The position numbers and the translations under genes were made by a program. Under the pieces are notes generated by a model. The model worked only from the letters and a program-made list of their open reading frames with translations. It searched no databases and was not told where the DNA came from. From Garicola koreensis (GTDB lineage Bacteria > Actinomycetota > Actinomycetes > Actinomycetales > Micrococcaceae), in NCBI RefSeq assembly GCF_014195445.1, contig NZ_JACIBT010000003.1:62001-126000 (forward strand): a stretch of 64,000 nucleotides of DNA, written 5' to 3'. Positions within the stretch are counted from its first letter, which is position 1; each line of letters starts with the position of its first letter. Positions 43,342 through 50,691 of the stretch are shown one piece after another.

Positions 43342-44279
43342 GCCTGTCCCTTCTTGCGCGTCTCACGCATGACATCGATCGCTTCGGCGTCGGACTCGTC
43401 GAGGTAGGCGGCCTCCACCTGCAGTGTGGCGAAGAAGAAGCCGTACTGATCCTTGAGCATGCTGGAGGCGGCTTGGAGCACAGCCTGTGGATCGGCCCCG
43501 TCGGCGATGCGCAGGTGACCGGAGAACACGTAACGTCCACTGGTCAGTGCCCAAGCGTGCACGTGATGGGCGCCTTCAACGCCGTCGAGCGCTTCCAGTG
43601 CTTCGGTCACCTCACCCAGGCGAATCTCAGCGGGCGTGCCCTCCATCAGCAAATGGGTGGAGTCGCGCAGGATGCCCCAACTTGCCCATACCAGGACGAA
43701 GCCGAAGGCCATTCCGAGCAGCGGATCGATCAGCAAGAACCCGGTGAAGCGGATCACCAGCGCGGTGACGATGATGAGCAGGCTGCCGACGAAAGTCTGA
43801 AGAATGTGCCACAGCGCGCCTCTGACGTTCAGGTCGCTGCGGCTTTGCTTCCAGATCAATCCCAACGAGATGAACTCGGTGAGCAAGCCACCGGCCGCCG
43901 CCCACAGCATGGGTGTAGTGGGCAAGTCAACGGGGTCGGTCATGCGCATGCCGGCCATCACAATCACGACCAGCGCCATGCCCAGCAAGAAGCCGCCGTT
44001 GACCAGGGCGCCCACGATCTCGGCGCGATACCAACCGAAGCTGCGGTCCTTATCGGCCGGGCGGCGGGCCAGTCGGGCGGCGATGATGGCCACCAGCACG
44101 CCACCCACCGCCGAGAAGGTGTGGGCGGCGTCCGAAATCACCGCCACCGATCCCGTCCACAGGCCGATGCCCAACTCGATGACGAAGTAGATCCCCGTCA
44201 GCCACGCCGAAATCGCCAGGGCGGCGCCGCTGGAGGGCAGGTGCCCCGCGTGGCTGCGACCGCCGTTACCGTGAGCCAT
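43338..44279 (-). CDS. Cation diffusion facilitator with altered metal site A
   Basis: A 313-aa six-helix CDF protein close to the ZitB/CzcD layout. In TM2 the usual HxxxD is SDAAHTFSAVGG (H53, A57) and in TM5 it is LWHILQTFVGS (H158, T162). Both site-A aspartates are therefore missing while both histidines remain. The FGWYR segment, the IDPLLGMAFG stretch before TM6 and the C-terminal domain (GVEGAHHVHAWALTSG) are otherwise normal. The metal handled may not be zinc. It lies downstream of cueP and overlaps the DMT gene. A tandem operator-like site lies at 44402-44422. Confidence 0.9.
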   Translation of the reverse strand: MAHGNGGRSHAGHLPSSGAALAISAWLTGIYFVIELGIGLWTGSVAVISDAAHTFSAVGGVLVAIIAARLARRPADKDRSFGWYRAEIVGALVNGGFLLGMALVVIVMAGMRMTDPVDLPTTPMLWAAAGGLLTEFISLGLIWKQSRSDLNVRGALWHILQTFVGSLLIIVTALVIRFTGFLLIDPLLGMAFGFVLVWASWGILRDSTHLLMEGTPAEIRLGEVTEALEALDGVEGAHHVHAWALTSGRYVFSGHLRIADGADPQAVLQAASSMLKDQYGFFFATLQVEAAYLDESDAEAIDVMRETRKKGQA

Positions 44280-44401
44280 CGCCTTCCTTCCTCCGTTTCG
44301 TCATCGCTGTACTCCTTCATCTTTTTACCAAGTGCCGGAGAACCCCGGACCATTTCGACGCTACTGGGCAGTTGCGACAGGGACAACAGTTCGGAGCCGA
44401 A

Positions 44402-44422
44402 CTTCACCGAATCTTCATGTCG
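44402..44422 (-). promoter_or_regulatory. CopR-like tandem site upstream of the CDF gene
   Basis: On the minus strand it reads TGAAGATTC-gg-TGAAGTTCG, two half-sites 11 bases apart. This is close to the tandem CopR box I recall for corynebacteria (TGAAGATTT repeated at an 11-base step). It lies about 125 bases upstream of the CDF start. Related sites precede the DUF305 and DUF418 genes. Confidence 0.55.
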
Positions 44423-44520
44423 GCGCGCACACGGGAAACTGTGCGGGATAGATAGAGCGAAGAACCCTGGCCCAGGGCTCACCAGAGCAGCGACGGTTGA
44501 GTCAACGACTCTGGCAGCAG

Positions 44521-44545
44521 GTGCCTCGTTGTGAAGGCGAGGCAC
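44521..44545 (-). terminator. Hairpin after cueP
   Basis: GTGCCTCG and CGAGGCAC form a perfect 8-bp stem with a 9-base loop, starting 13 bases beyond the cueP stop. No T-run follows, so it is at best a weak intrinsic terminator. Confidence 0.45.
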
Positions 44546-44557
44546 GAGACACCGGAC

Positions 44558-45151
44558 TCACGCGAGCTGCGAGGTGGTGAGGCACGTCGGATCACCTTCT
44601 CCGGTCGAGATCGGCGCGGTCGAGGTCAGACCCTCGTGTTCAATGCTGAGTTCGGCATCTATGTCTCGTGGCAGCCACAGCCCGAAGAACCCGTTGTCGT
44701 GTGTTTGCACGGTCTCGTCGACCAAGACCTCGCCGGTGTCCCCCTTAACGACAGTCACCTCCAGTTCTTCATTGCCCATCTCTCCGACACACGTCGTCAA
44801 GCTGTGAAAGAAACACTCGTGCGTCTGGTCAACGTAGGGTGCCACCGAGAGGTAGAACTCATCCTCGGGCAGGGGCACTGTTGATTCGTTGCCCTCATCA
44901 TCGATCATCACAACTGCTTCTGTTTCAACGGATGCGACAAAATCTGTAGGCCGCTCCGCCAGCGGCAGCTTTTCCAGTTCCTCGACAAGCTCCCGTCCGG
45001 AGGCGTCCTCCAACCCGGAGACTGACAGCGCAGTGGCACTGCCCCCGGAAGGGGCTGAGGGGTCTTCAGATGAACATGCTGCAACAAACACCATCGCTGC
45101 TAGAGCCGCAGCGGTTGTGCTGAAGCGTCTGGTTCGGCTGGCCTGCGTCAT
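44558..45151 (-). CDS. cueP: CueP-family copper-binding lipoprotein
   Basis: A 197-aa exported lipoprotein with the lipobox VFVAACSS. Strong CueP signatures follow: YVDQTHECFFHSLTTCVGEMGNEE, DTGEVLVDETVQTHDNGFFGLWLPRDI and the end ISTGEGDPTCLTTSQL. The Cys/His set (ECFFH, TTC, PTC) is the copper site. In Salmonella CueP buffers periplasmic copper and supplies SodC; here it should sit on the outer face of the membrane. It lies downstream of a DUF305 gene and a two-component system. Confidence 0.95.
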   Translation of the reverse strand: MTQASRTRRFSTTAAALAAMVFVAACSSEDPSAPSGGSATALSVSGLEDASGRELVEELEKLPLAERPTDFVASVETEAVVMIDDEGNESTVPLPEDEFYLSVAPYVDQTHECFFHSLTTCVGEMGNEELEVTVVKGDTGEVLVDETVQTHDNGFFGLWLPRDIDAELSIEHEGLTSTAPISTGEGDPTCLTTSQLA

Positions 45152-45211
45152 GGTGGGGTCCTCCTAGGTACTGAGTAGTTCGACAGGTTGTTGGGAAACA
45201 CCGCTGATGAC

Positions 45212-45832
45212 TCAGAGGCTGTCGCGCATTTCTTCCATCTCGTCGATCTCTGCAGACTGGTCGGAGATGACGTTTTCTGAGAGTTCAAGGGCCTCCGGGT
45301 TCTGTCCCGTTTCGAGGTGCTCTTCTGCCATGCTTACGGCACCTTCGTGGTGGATGATCATCTGGTCTAGGAACAGGCGGGAGGCTTCGTCCCCCTCGGC
45401 AGACTCCAGGTTTTCGAGGTCATCTTCACTCATCATGCCCTCGTGGCCACCATCGTCCATCATGCCACCGTGGTCTCCGTGATCGCCGTCGGGTTCATGG
45501 CCCCAAGTATCAAGCCATGATTCCATCTGCTCAATCTCGGGCTGCTGCGCGGCTCGGATGTCTTCCGCTAAAGCCGAGACCTCGGGATCGGCATCATCGG
45601 TCTGCAGCAAGATGTCTGACATTTCCACCGCCTGCTCGTGATGAAGAATCATCCCGGAGGCATACTCGGCGTCGGCATCGTTGTAATCGGCATTCGCGGT
45701 CTCAGTTTGTTCGTCCTGTGCAGCAGGATCGTCGGTAGGGTCCTCGGTGTCCTGAGCGGGATCTCCACAAGCGGTGAGTGCGACAGATGCCGCAAACACA
45801 CTGACCGCCACTGCCCTGAGTCTAGTCTTCAT
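45212..45832 (-). CDS. DUF305 His/Met-rich lipoprotein
   Basis: A 206-aa protein with a lipobox (ALTACGD) and two DUF305 helical repeats, EYASGMILHHEQAVEMSDILL and LFLDQMIIHHEGAVSMAEEHL. Between them lies a His/Met/Asp-rich insert (GDHGDHGGMMDDGGHEGMM) that can bind copper or silver. DUF305 proteins often occur in copper and silver resistance loci. A candidate tandem regulatory site lies at 45908-45928. Confidence 0.93.
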   Translation of the reverse strand: MKTRLRAVAVSVFAASVALTACGDPAQDTEDPTDDPAAQDEQTETANADYNDADAEYASGMILHHEQAVEMSDILLQTDDADPEVSALAEDIRAAQQPEIEQMESWLDTWGHEPDGDHGDHGGMMDDGGHEGMMSEDDLENLESAEGDEASRLFLDQMIIHHEGAVSMAEEHLETGQNPEALELSENVISDQSAEIDEMEEMRDSL

Positions 45833-45907
45833 GCCTTGATCTCCTTAAAGTTGATTCCTGCTGAGTAAACCCGAGGCGGAGGCCGCCAGTCTTGCCGGAA
45901 GTGGGTT

Positions 45908-45928
45908 CTTCAGAGGATCTTTAGGAAA
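45908..45928 (-). promoter_or_regulatory. CopR-like tandem site upstream of the DUF305 gene
   Basis: On the minus strand it reads TAAAGATCC-tc-TGAAGAACC, half-sites 11 bases apart, about 80 bases upstream of the DUF305 start. The pattern is the same as at 44402 and 47164. Confidence 0.5.
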
Positions 45929-45962
45929 GTTAAACTCCCGCTTGATGCGGTTGTGTCGGGGC

Positions 45963-47057
45963 TCACTCGCCTGATGGCCGCACCCGTGGCGGCCTCAGGA
46001 GCATCTCCAGCGGCCCGCGGTTGGCCAGCCGACGCCAGATGAGCGAAAAAGCTGTGAGCACGGCAAGGATCAGGGCGCTGATCACAAGCCCTTCTGGAAC
46101 GTTAGCGGGCCCAGGTCGCACCGCGAGGGCAAGAATCAGCAGATGACCCACGTAGCCGGTGAAGGCCAACTGACCTAGCTTCACCAGCGGCTGCAGCCAG
46201 CTTTGGGTGCCGCGGTCAGCAATCTTCAGGCATAGTCCCAACACAAAGATGGCCACCCCGGTACTTTCGACCAGCCATAGCGGCATTTGGGAATGAGCCA
46301 CAGAGCTGATCAACCGTTGCCACACCTGATGACTGGTGGGCTCACCCATGTAGGTGATGAGTGCGAAGGAGGTGGCCCTTGCTCCGAGGGCGCTGACCGC
46401 GCCCCACATGATGAGTCGGGTGCTCAGGAGCTGACTGGTCAGGTCCCGCCTCCCAAGCCACATCCCGAGGAGGAACGGGGCCACCCAGACTGCGACGGGG
46501 TATGGGCCTATGATCAGAGTGCCAGTCAGCAAGTCCCAGGGAGAGTCGGTAGCAGCCAGCGGTTCTCGATCGAACCGCTTGTCGGTCTGTTCTTGAACCG
46601 CGAGCCACAATATGGGCCCGAGCGAGGCACTGAATCCGGCAAGAACAAGCAGCACGCCCCCGGCGGCTCGAGTGAGGGGCAACGCCACGATGAACAGGAC
46701 AGCGTAAATCACTAGAATCACCGAGACGCCGTGGTCCAGGGCTTGAAGGAGCAGTCCGCCCACGAACAGCACCAATGCCCGCCACAGGATAGAGCCCGCC
46801 GGTATGGAAGTTTCTCTGCTCCGGGCGCGCCGGGACAAGAGGGAGAACCCGATTCCGCCTAAGAGCATGAACAACAACGAAGCCCGCCCGTAAGGGAGGC
46901 GGTAGAGCATCTCGGCCAAGCTGTCTCCGCCGCGCGGCCCGACATTGACGACCACCATGCCCGCCACGGCGAGGCCGCGAGCCGCGTCCAGCGCCACGAG
47001 ACGCCCCGCGCCTGGCCTGTCGCTCTGCTTGAGGGAGGACGTGCTAGGAGGTGGCAA
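45963..47057 (-). CDS. DUF418 family membrane protein
   Basis: A 364-aa protein of about nine to ten helices. It has the N-terminal signature LDAARGLAVAGMVVVNVGP and FMLLGGIGFSLLSRR, and the DUF418 C-terminal block KLGQLAFTGYVGHLLIL ... FSLIWRRLANRGPLEMLLR. It starts at TTG after GGGGGAG. The family is related to membrane acyltransferases but its function is not established. It sits between the kinase gene and the DUF305 gene, on the same strand, and has its own likely operator upstream. Confidence 0.87.
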   Translation of the reverse strand: MPPPSTSSLKQSDRPGAGRLVALDAARGLAVAGMVVVNVGPRGGDSLAEMLYRLPYGRASLLFMLLGGIGFSLLSRRARSRETSIPAGSILWRALVLFVGGLLLQALDHGVSVILVIYAVLFIVALPLTRAAGGVLLVLAGFSASLGPILWLAVQEQTDKRFDREPLAATDSPWDLLTGTLIIGPYPVAVWVAPFLLGMWLGRRDLTSQLLSTRLIMWGAVSALGARATSFALITYMGEPTSHQVWQRLISSVAHSQMPLWLVESTGVAIFVLGLCLKIADRGTQSWLQPLVKLGQLAFTGYVGHLLILALAVRPGPANVPEGLVISALILAVLTAFSLIWRRLANRGPLEMLLRPPRVRPSGE

Positions 47058-47163
47058 TCTCGCTCCCCCTGAGTCAAAATGTGGTCTTCGGTGTGCGCGA
47101 TCACTTCCCGCGACCCTCTAGGCTAGCCAACCGCCGTGGCTGACAGGCTCAAATGCAGGGTCC

Positions 47164-47184
47164 CTTGACTGAATCTTGATTGAA
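47164..47184 (-). promoter_or_regulatory. Tandem direct-repeat operator upstream of the DUF418 gene
   Basis: CTTGACTGAA-t-CTTGATTGAA on the plus strand (TTCAATCAAG-a-TTCAGTCAAG on the minus) is a pair of 10-base direct repeats at an 11-base step, the usual format for OmpR-family regulators. It lies 107 bases upstream of the DUF418 start, just beyond the kinase stop. It is probably bound by the adjacent response regulator. Confidence 0.6.
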
Positions 47185-47223
47185 CCTTCGCCAGATGCCG
47201 GGATTGCTGACGACGGCTGTGCG

Positions 47224-48342
47224 TCAGCCGTGGCGCGGCAACTCCACTGTAAAAAGAGTTCCATGCCCGGGGCCGCGACTTTCGGCCCTTACATCGCCGT
47301 CATGAGCCTCAACGATGGAGCGTACGATCGTCAGCCCGATACCGGAACCGCCGTGGGCGCGATCACGGGCGGTGTCCACCCGGTAAAACCTTTCGAACAG
47401 GTGGGGAAGGTGCTCTGGGGCTACCCCGTGACCAGTGTCTTCGACGCTCAAGAAAACCGTCGCTGAGTCGCTGCCGGCTCGAAGGGTGACCTGATCACCC
47501 GGTCCCGTATGCCGCAAGGCATTGTCGAGCAGGTTCGTCAGAACTTGTGAAAGGCGATCCCGGTCCCCGAGGAGCACGGCGCCCCCGGAATCTTCGGCAA
47601 TCTGCAGAGTGACCTCTTTTGCTGCGTAGGAGCTGTGGGCTTGTCCCTGCGCGACGCCGATGAGCTCGGCGACCGAGATAACGTGGGTCTCCATGCTTAA
47701 TCGGTGTTCTTCGGCAAAGCTCACCAGGGAAACGTCTTCCGCAAGGCGCTTCAGGCGATCGGTCTGCTCACGAAGCATGGTCAGTGTTTCTGGGTCGGCT
47801 CCTGCCACCCCGTCGAGCATTGCCTCCAGATAGCCATCGACGGTGGCTACAGGTGTTCGCATCTCGTGAGCCAAGTCAGACAGAAGCCGCTTTCGAGTGT
47901 GTTCTGTCTCGTCGAGTTCCGAAGCCATTCGGTTAAACGCCGAGATCATTTCGGTGAACTCTGCGCCCATGGCGCCCTCTGGTACCCGTGCCCCGTAATC
48001 GCCGTGTGCCACCCGAATCGCAGCGCTGCGCACCTTATTCAGAATGCCTGCTATGCGGCGTGCGAGAAAGGCACCGACCAAGACGGACGCTAGGCAGGCC
48101 GCAATCAGTGCCAATAGGAGGGAGAGCTGCCAAGATGCGTCGAAGGCCTCCTCAGCGTGCCTCACCACCTCTGGGCCCGGATTGGGAGTCTCAACCATGA
48201 GCATGTGCTCGTGGAAAATCGCTGGTCCGGTGGCAAGGGCCACGACCCAAGCTGTCAGCGCCCCTACGCCAAGGACGAGAACTGCAGCCAGGAGTATCCG
48301 GACCCCAAGCCTGGCACCCCAGGGTTGCCGCGCAGGCATCAT
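47224..48342 (-). CDS. Sensor histidine kinase of the metal module (CopS/CusS-like)
   Basis: A 372-aa membrane kinase with two helices (about residues 10-35 and 72-95). The very short outer loop contains HEHMLM and a later His, a plausible Cu/Ag-sensing site. HAMP, the H-box LLSDLAHEMRTPVATV, N box, DTGHGV and GGSGIGLTIV ATP motifs follow. It overlaps the response regulator gene by 4 bases. The match to metal sensors is inferred from neighbours and the loop. Confidence 0.92.
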   Translation of the reverse strand: MMPARQPWGARLGVRILLAAVLVLGVGALTAWVVALATGPAIFHEHMLMVETPNPGPEVVRHAEEAFDASWQLSLLLALIAACLASVLVGAFLARRIAGILNKVRSAAIRVAHGDYGARVPEGAMGAEFTEMISAFNRMASELDETEHTRKRLLSDLAHEMRTPVATVDGYLEAMLDGVAGADPETLTMLREQTDRLKRLAEDVSLVSFAEEHRLSMETHVISVAELIGVAQGQAHSSYAAKEVTLQIAEDSGGAVLLGDRDRLSQVLTNLLDNALRHTGPGDQVTLRAGSDSATVFLSVEDTGHGVAPEHLPHLFERFYRVDTARDRAHGGSGIGLTIVRSIVEAHDGDVRAESRGPGHGTLFTVELPRHG

Positions 48343-49049
48343 TCGCCCGTCCGCAACTTATATCCCACGCCACGCACGGTATGAACGAAGCGAGGCCAAG
48401 CGGGGTCGTCATGTATCTTTCGCCGGAGATTGCCGATGTGCACGTCGACCAAATGCTCATCTCCTATCCACTCTCCACCCCAGACTTGGGTAATCAGTTC
48501 GCGGCGGGACTTTGCGGTCCCGGGTTCAGTGATCAGCGCTGACAGCAGCTCAAACTCGGTCCGGGTCAACTCCACTTGACTGTCGTCAAGCCACACTTCG
48601 CGCGCATTCGTGTCCACCACCAGGGCTCCCACCCTGTGCCGGTGCCTTTCTGCTGCCGACCCAGGACGCGACCGCCGCAACATAGCCCGGACCCTCAGCA
48701 CCAATTCACGCGGGCTGAAGGGCTTTGTCACGTAATCATCGGCCCCCACCGACAGGCCAATAAGACGATCCACCTCATCAGCGCGTGCCGTCAGCATGAT
48801 CACGTAGCAATCTGAAAACGTTCTGACCTGTCGGCACACTTCCACCCCGTCCACCCCAGGCAGCCCCAGGTCCAGGATGACCACCGCGGGCTGAAGATCG
48901 CGCACCATCTGGATCGCTTTACGACCCTCATCAGTGGCCTCCACCGAGTACCCCTCTCGCTGGAGGTACTCACCTATCAGGCGCACCAGCGGCGCTTCAT
49001 CGTCTACTACGAGGACAGTGGGCCGGTCGGTTACTGTTTTGGACGTCAT
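48339..49049 (-). CDS. OmpR-family response regulator of the metal module (CopR/CusR-like)
   Basis: A 236-aa regulator. The receiver domain (TVLVVDDEAPLVRLIGEYL, phospho-Asp in VVILDLGLPGVDG, Lys in YVTKPFSPRE) is followed by a winged helix ending VHTVRGVGYKLRTGE. The start MTSKTVTD at 49049 is chosen because the domain begins there; the open frame upstream has no ribosome site. It is first of a seven-gene minus-strand series and is the best candidate to bind the three tandem sites described. Confidence 0.93.
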   Translation of the reverse strand: MTSKTVTDRPTVLVVDDEAPLVRLIGEYLQREGYSVEATDEGRKAIQMVRDLQPAVVILDLGLPGVDGVEVCRQVRTFSDCYVIMLTARADEVDRLIGLSVGADDYVTKPFSPRELVLRVRAMLRRSRPGSAAERHRHRVGALVVDTNAREVWLDDSQVELTRTEFELLSALITEPGTAKSRRELITQVWGGEWIGDEHLVDVHIGNLRRKIHDDPAWPRFVHTVRGVGYKLRTGE

Positions 49050-49328
49050 TTTTCGATCGTAGAGGACGCTAGCTTTTCCGTACGGCTCCCTTGTTCGTCC
49101 CGCGCGGAAGGGCAGTGCATTTCGAGCCCGCCAGGATGCCCCGGGGCCAGCGACCACGAGTCCTGTCGTTACCTGATCGTGACAACTATATAGATCTGTT
49201 ATACAGTCGGCTGAGTGCTCGGGGCAGGAGTCCGAAACTGTCCCAAATCCCCATCCCGGTTCAGCCCCCTGCAAACCGGCACGGGCACGTTCGCTGAACT
49301 ACCGCAACAGCAGGGAAAGGTTCCAGAA
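49050..49328. other. Divergent promoter region between the response regulator and NlpC/P60 gene
   Basis: This 279-base gap separates the response regulator from a plus-strand wall hydrolase gene. The A/T-rich patch around 49187-49205 (ACTATATAGATCTGTTATAC) is the only AT island and probably holds a promoter. I looked for a c-di-AMP riboswitch, common ahead of such hydrolases, and could not fit its conserved core. GGGAAAGG at 49313-49320 is the ribosome site of the next gene. Confidence 0.5.
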
Positions 49329-50372
49329 GTGACAGACACAATCATCTATGGCTCGCGACGTGATCGCCGCCGCGCAGCCCGTAAGAGCTTGGCCGCCGCA
49401 AACGCAGCCTCAGCCGGCCGTGCGACCGCAGCTGTGCTGGCCGCATCCGGCCTAGTCATCAGCAGCACTGCAGCCGCAAACGCCACCGAGGAATCCGACG
49501 AGGGCCGCGAGTCGGCCACCGTTGAGCTCAACACCTCGGCGCTCAACGTAGAGCGCGCCTCCACCGTTGCTGCTGAGGCCGTCAGCGCCGACCCCGACGT
49601 CGAGCTGAGCTTTGACCGGCCCGCCGTGAGTTCCGAGGCCGCCCCGGAGCCAATCCCAGAGTCAGCACCGGAGCCGGTTGTAGAGGCGACACCCGCTTCC
49701 CACCAGGTCGAGCAGCCGGCGCAGACTCAGCCCGATCCGCAGCACAGCGAGTCCTCTCAGCAGACCCATCAGCACAGCCACCAGGCCGAGCAGCCCGCGC
49801 AGACCGAGCCGCCTCAGCAGCGTGAGACACAGCAGGCGCCCCAGACCGGTCAGCAGACCCATCAGCACAGCCACCAGGCCGAGCAGCCCGCGCAGACCGA
49901 GCCGCCTCAGCAGCGTGAGACACAGCAGGCGCCCCAGACTCGCCAGCAGGGCTCCCAGCAGCAGAGCCAGTCCAGTAATGGGGCCTCCGCTGCAAGCGGG
50001 AATCAAGAGCGGCCCGCCAACAGCGGAGGCAGCAGTTCTGTGGTCAGCGCCGCATACGCTGCCGTCGGGACCCCCTACAAGTGGGGCGGGAACACGACCT
50101 CTGGCTTCGACTGCTCCGGGCTCATCAACTGGGCCTACAACCAGGCCGGCCGCGGCGGCCTTCCCCGCACTACTTACGGGATGGACGCTTCCCTTCCACG
50201 AGTCTCCAGCCCCCAGCCCGGGGACATTGTGCTCGCCAACAACAACGGCCACGGCGGTATCTACGTGGGCAACGGCCAGGTAATCTCGGCCACCAGCTCC
50301 GGCGGGGTGCGCTTGCACGGGATGAACGAATCATGGCACCAGGTCAACGCCATTCTCCGACCAGGTGCCTGA
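49329..50372 (+). CDS. NlpC/P60 cell-wall hydrolase with a 31-residue tandem repeat
   Basis: A 347-aa secreted protein. The N-terminal signal has a twin-Arg-rich start (RRDRRRAARK) and a hydrophobic core ending in STAAANATEE. A long Gln/His/Pro/Glu-rich region contains two nearly identical 31-residue units (QQTHQHSHQAEQPAQTEPPQ...). The C-terminal NlpC/P60 domain (about 240-347) has catalytic Cys in GFDCSGLINWAY and His in GHGGIYVGNGQ. It should cut peptidoglycan stem peptides. GTG start after GGGAAAGG. A hairpin terminator follows. Confidence 0.92.
   Translation: MTDTIIYGSRRDRRRAARKSLAAANAASAGRATAAVLAASGLVISSTAAANATEESDEGRESATVELNTSALNVERASTVAAEAVSADPDVELSFDRPAVSSEAAPEPIPESAPEPVVEATPASHQVEQPAQTQPDPQHSESSQQTHQHSHQAEQPAQTEPPQQRETQQAPQTGQQTHQHSHQAEQPAQTEPPQQRETQQAPQTRQQGSQQQSQSSNGASAASGNQERPANSGGSSSVVSAAYAAVGTPYKWGGNTTSGFDCSGLINWAYNQAGRGGLPRTTYGMDASLPRVSSPQPGDIVLANNNGHGGIYVGNGQVISATSSGGVRLHGMNESWHQVNAILRPGA
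49758..49943 (+). repeat. 93-bp tandem repeat, two copies
   Basis: The units 49758-49850 and 49851-49943 are almost identical and encode the 31-residue His/Gln repeat of the hydrolase. An exact multiple of three keeps the frame, so copy number can change without harm to the protein. Confidence 0.9.
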
Positions 50373-50397
50373 CCTGAGTCAACAGAAGCTTTTACAG

Positions 50398-50431
50398 CGT
50401 GGGGCGTGATCCGCAAGGGTCACGCCCCACG
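50398..50431 (+). terminator. Terminator hairpin after the NlpC/P60 gene
   Basis: CGTGGGGCGTGA and TCACGCCCCACG form a perfect 12-bp stem with a 10-base loop, 26 bases after the stop, followed by TCTTTGG. The short T-run is weak but the stem is strong. Confidence 0.7.
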
Positions 50432-50594
50432 TCTTTGGCCACCCCAGGCAAGGGCCGAACTCTCGCCCACTCCAGAGGTCCGGCTGGGTCCGTCCGTCTA
50501 CACATTCTCCGTCGTGTCGTGGGCAAAGCCCACATTCTCCCCAACCGGCCCCACACACTCAGCTCAACTGCCCGTCGCCGATCTGGTAACGGAT

Positions 50595-50625
50595 GATGCC
50601 CCCGGTGTCCGAAACCGGGGGCATC
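50595..50625 (-). terminator. Terminator hairpin for the minus-strand NlpC/P60 gene
   Basis: GATGCCCCCGGT and ACCGGGGGCATC form a 12-bp stem with a 7-base loop, 67 bases beyond the stop of the convergent gene. No clear T-run is present. Nothing else is seen between 50432 and 50691. Confidence 0.6.
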
Positions 50626-50691
50626 AATCAGTGAGTTATTCAGTTGTTCAGGCCTGTTCCCTACCGCTGGAGCGTGGCCTATGGTTCAGAT

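Noticed and set aside
49150-49328. Possible c-di-AMP (ydaO-type) riboswitch before the NlpC/P60 gene
   Set aside because: The position is typical, and GAACTACCGCAACAGCAGG looked suggestive, but I could not place the conserved core elements or the closing helices.
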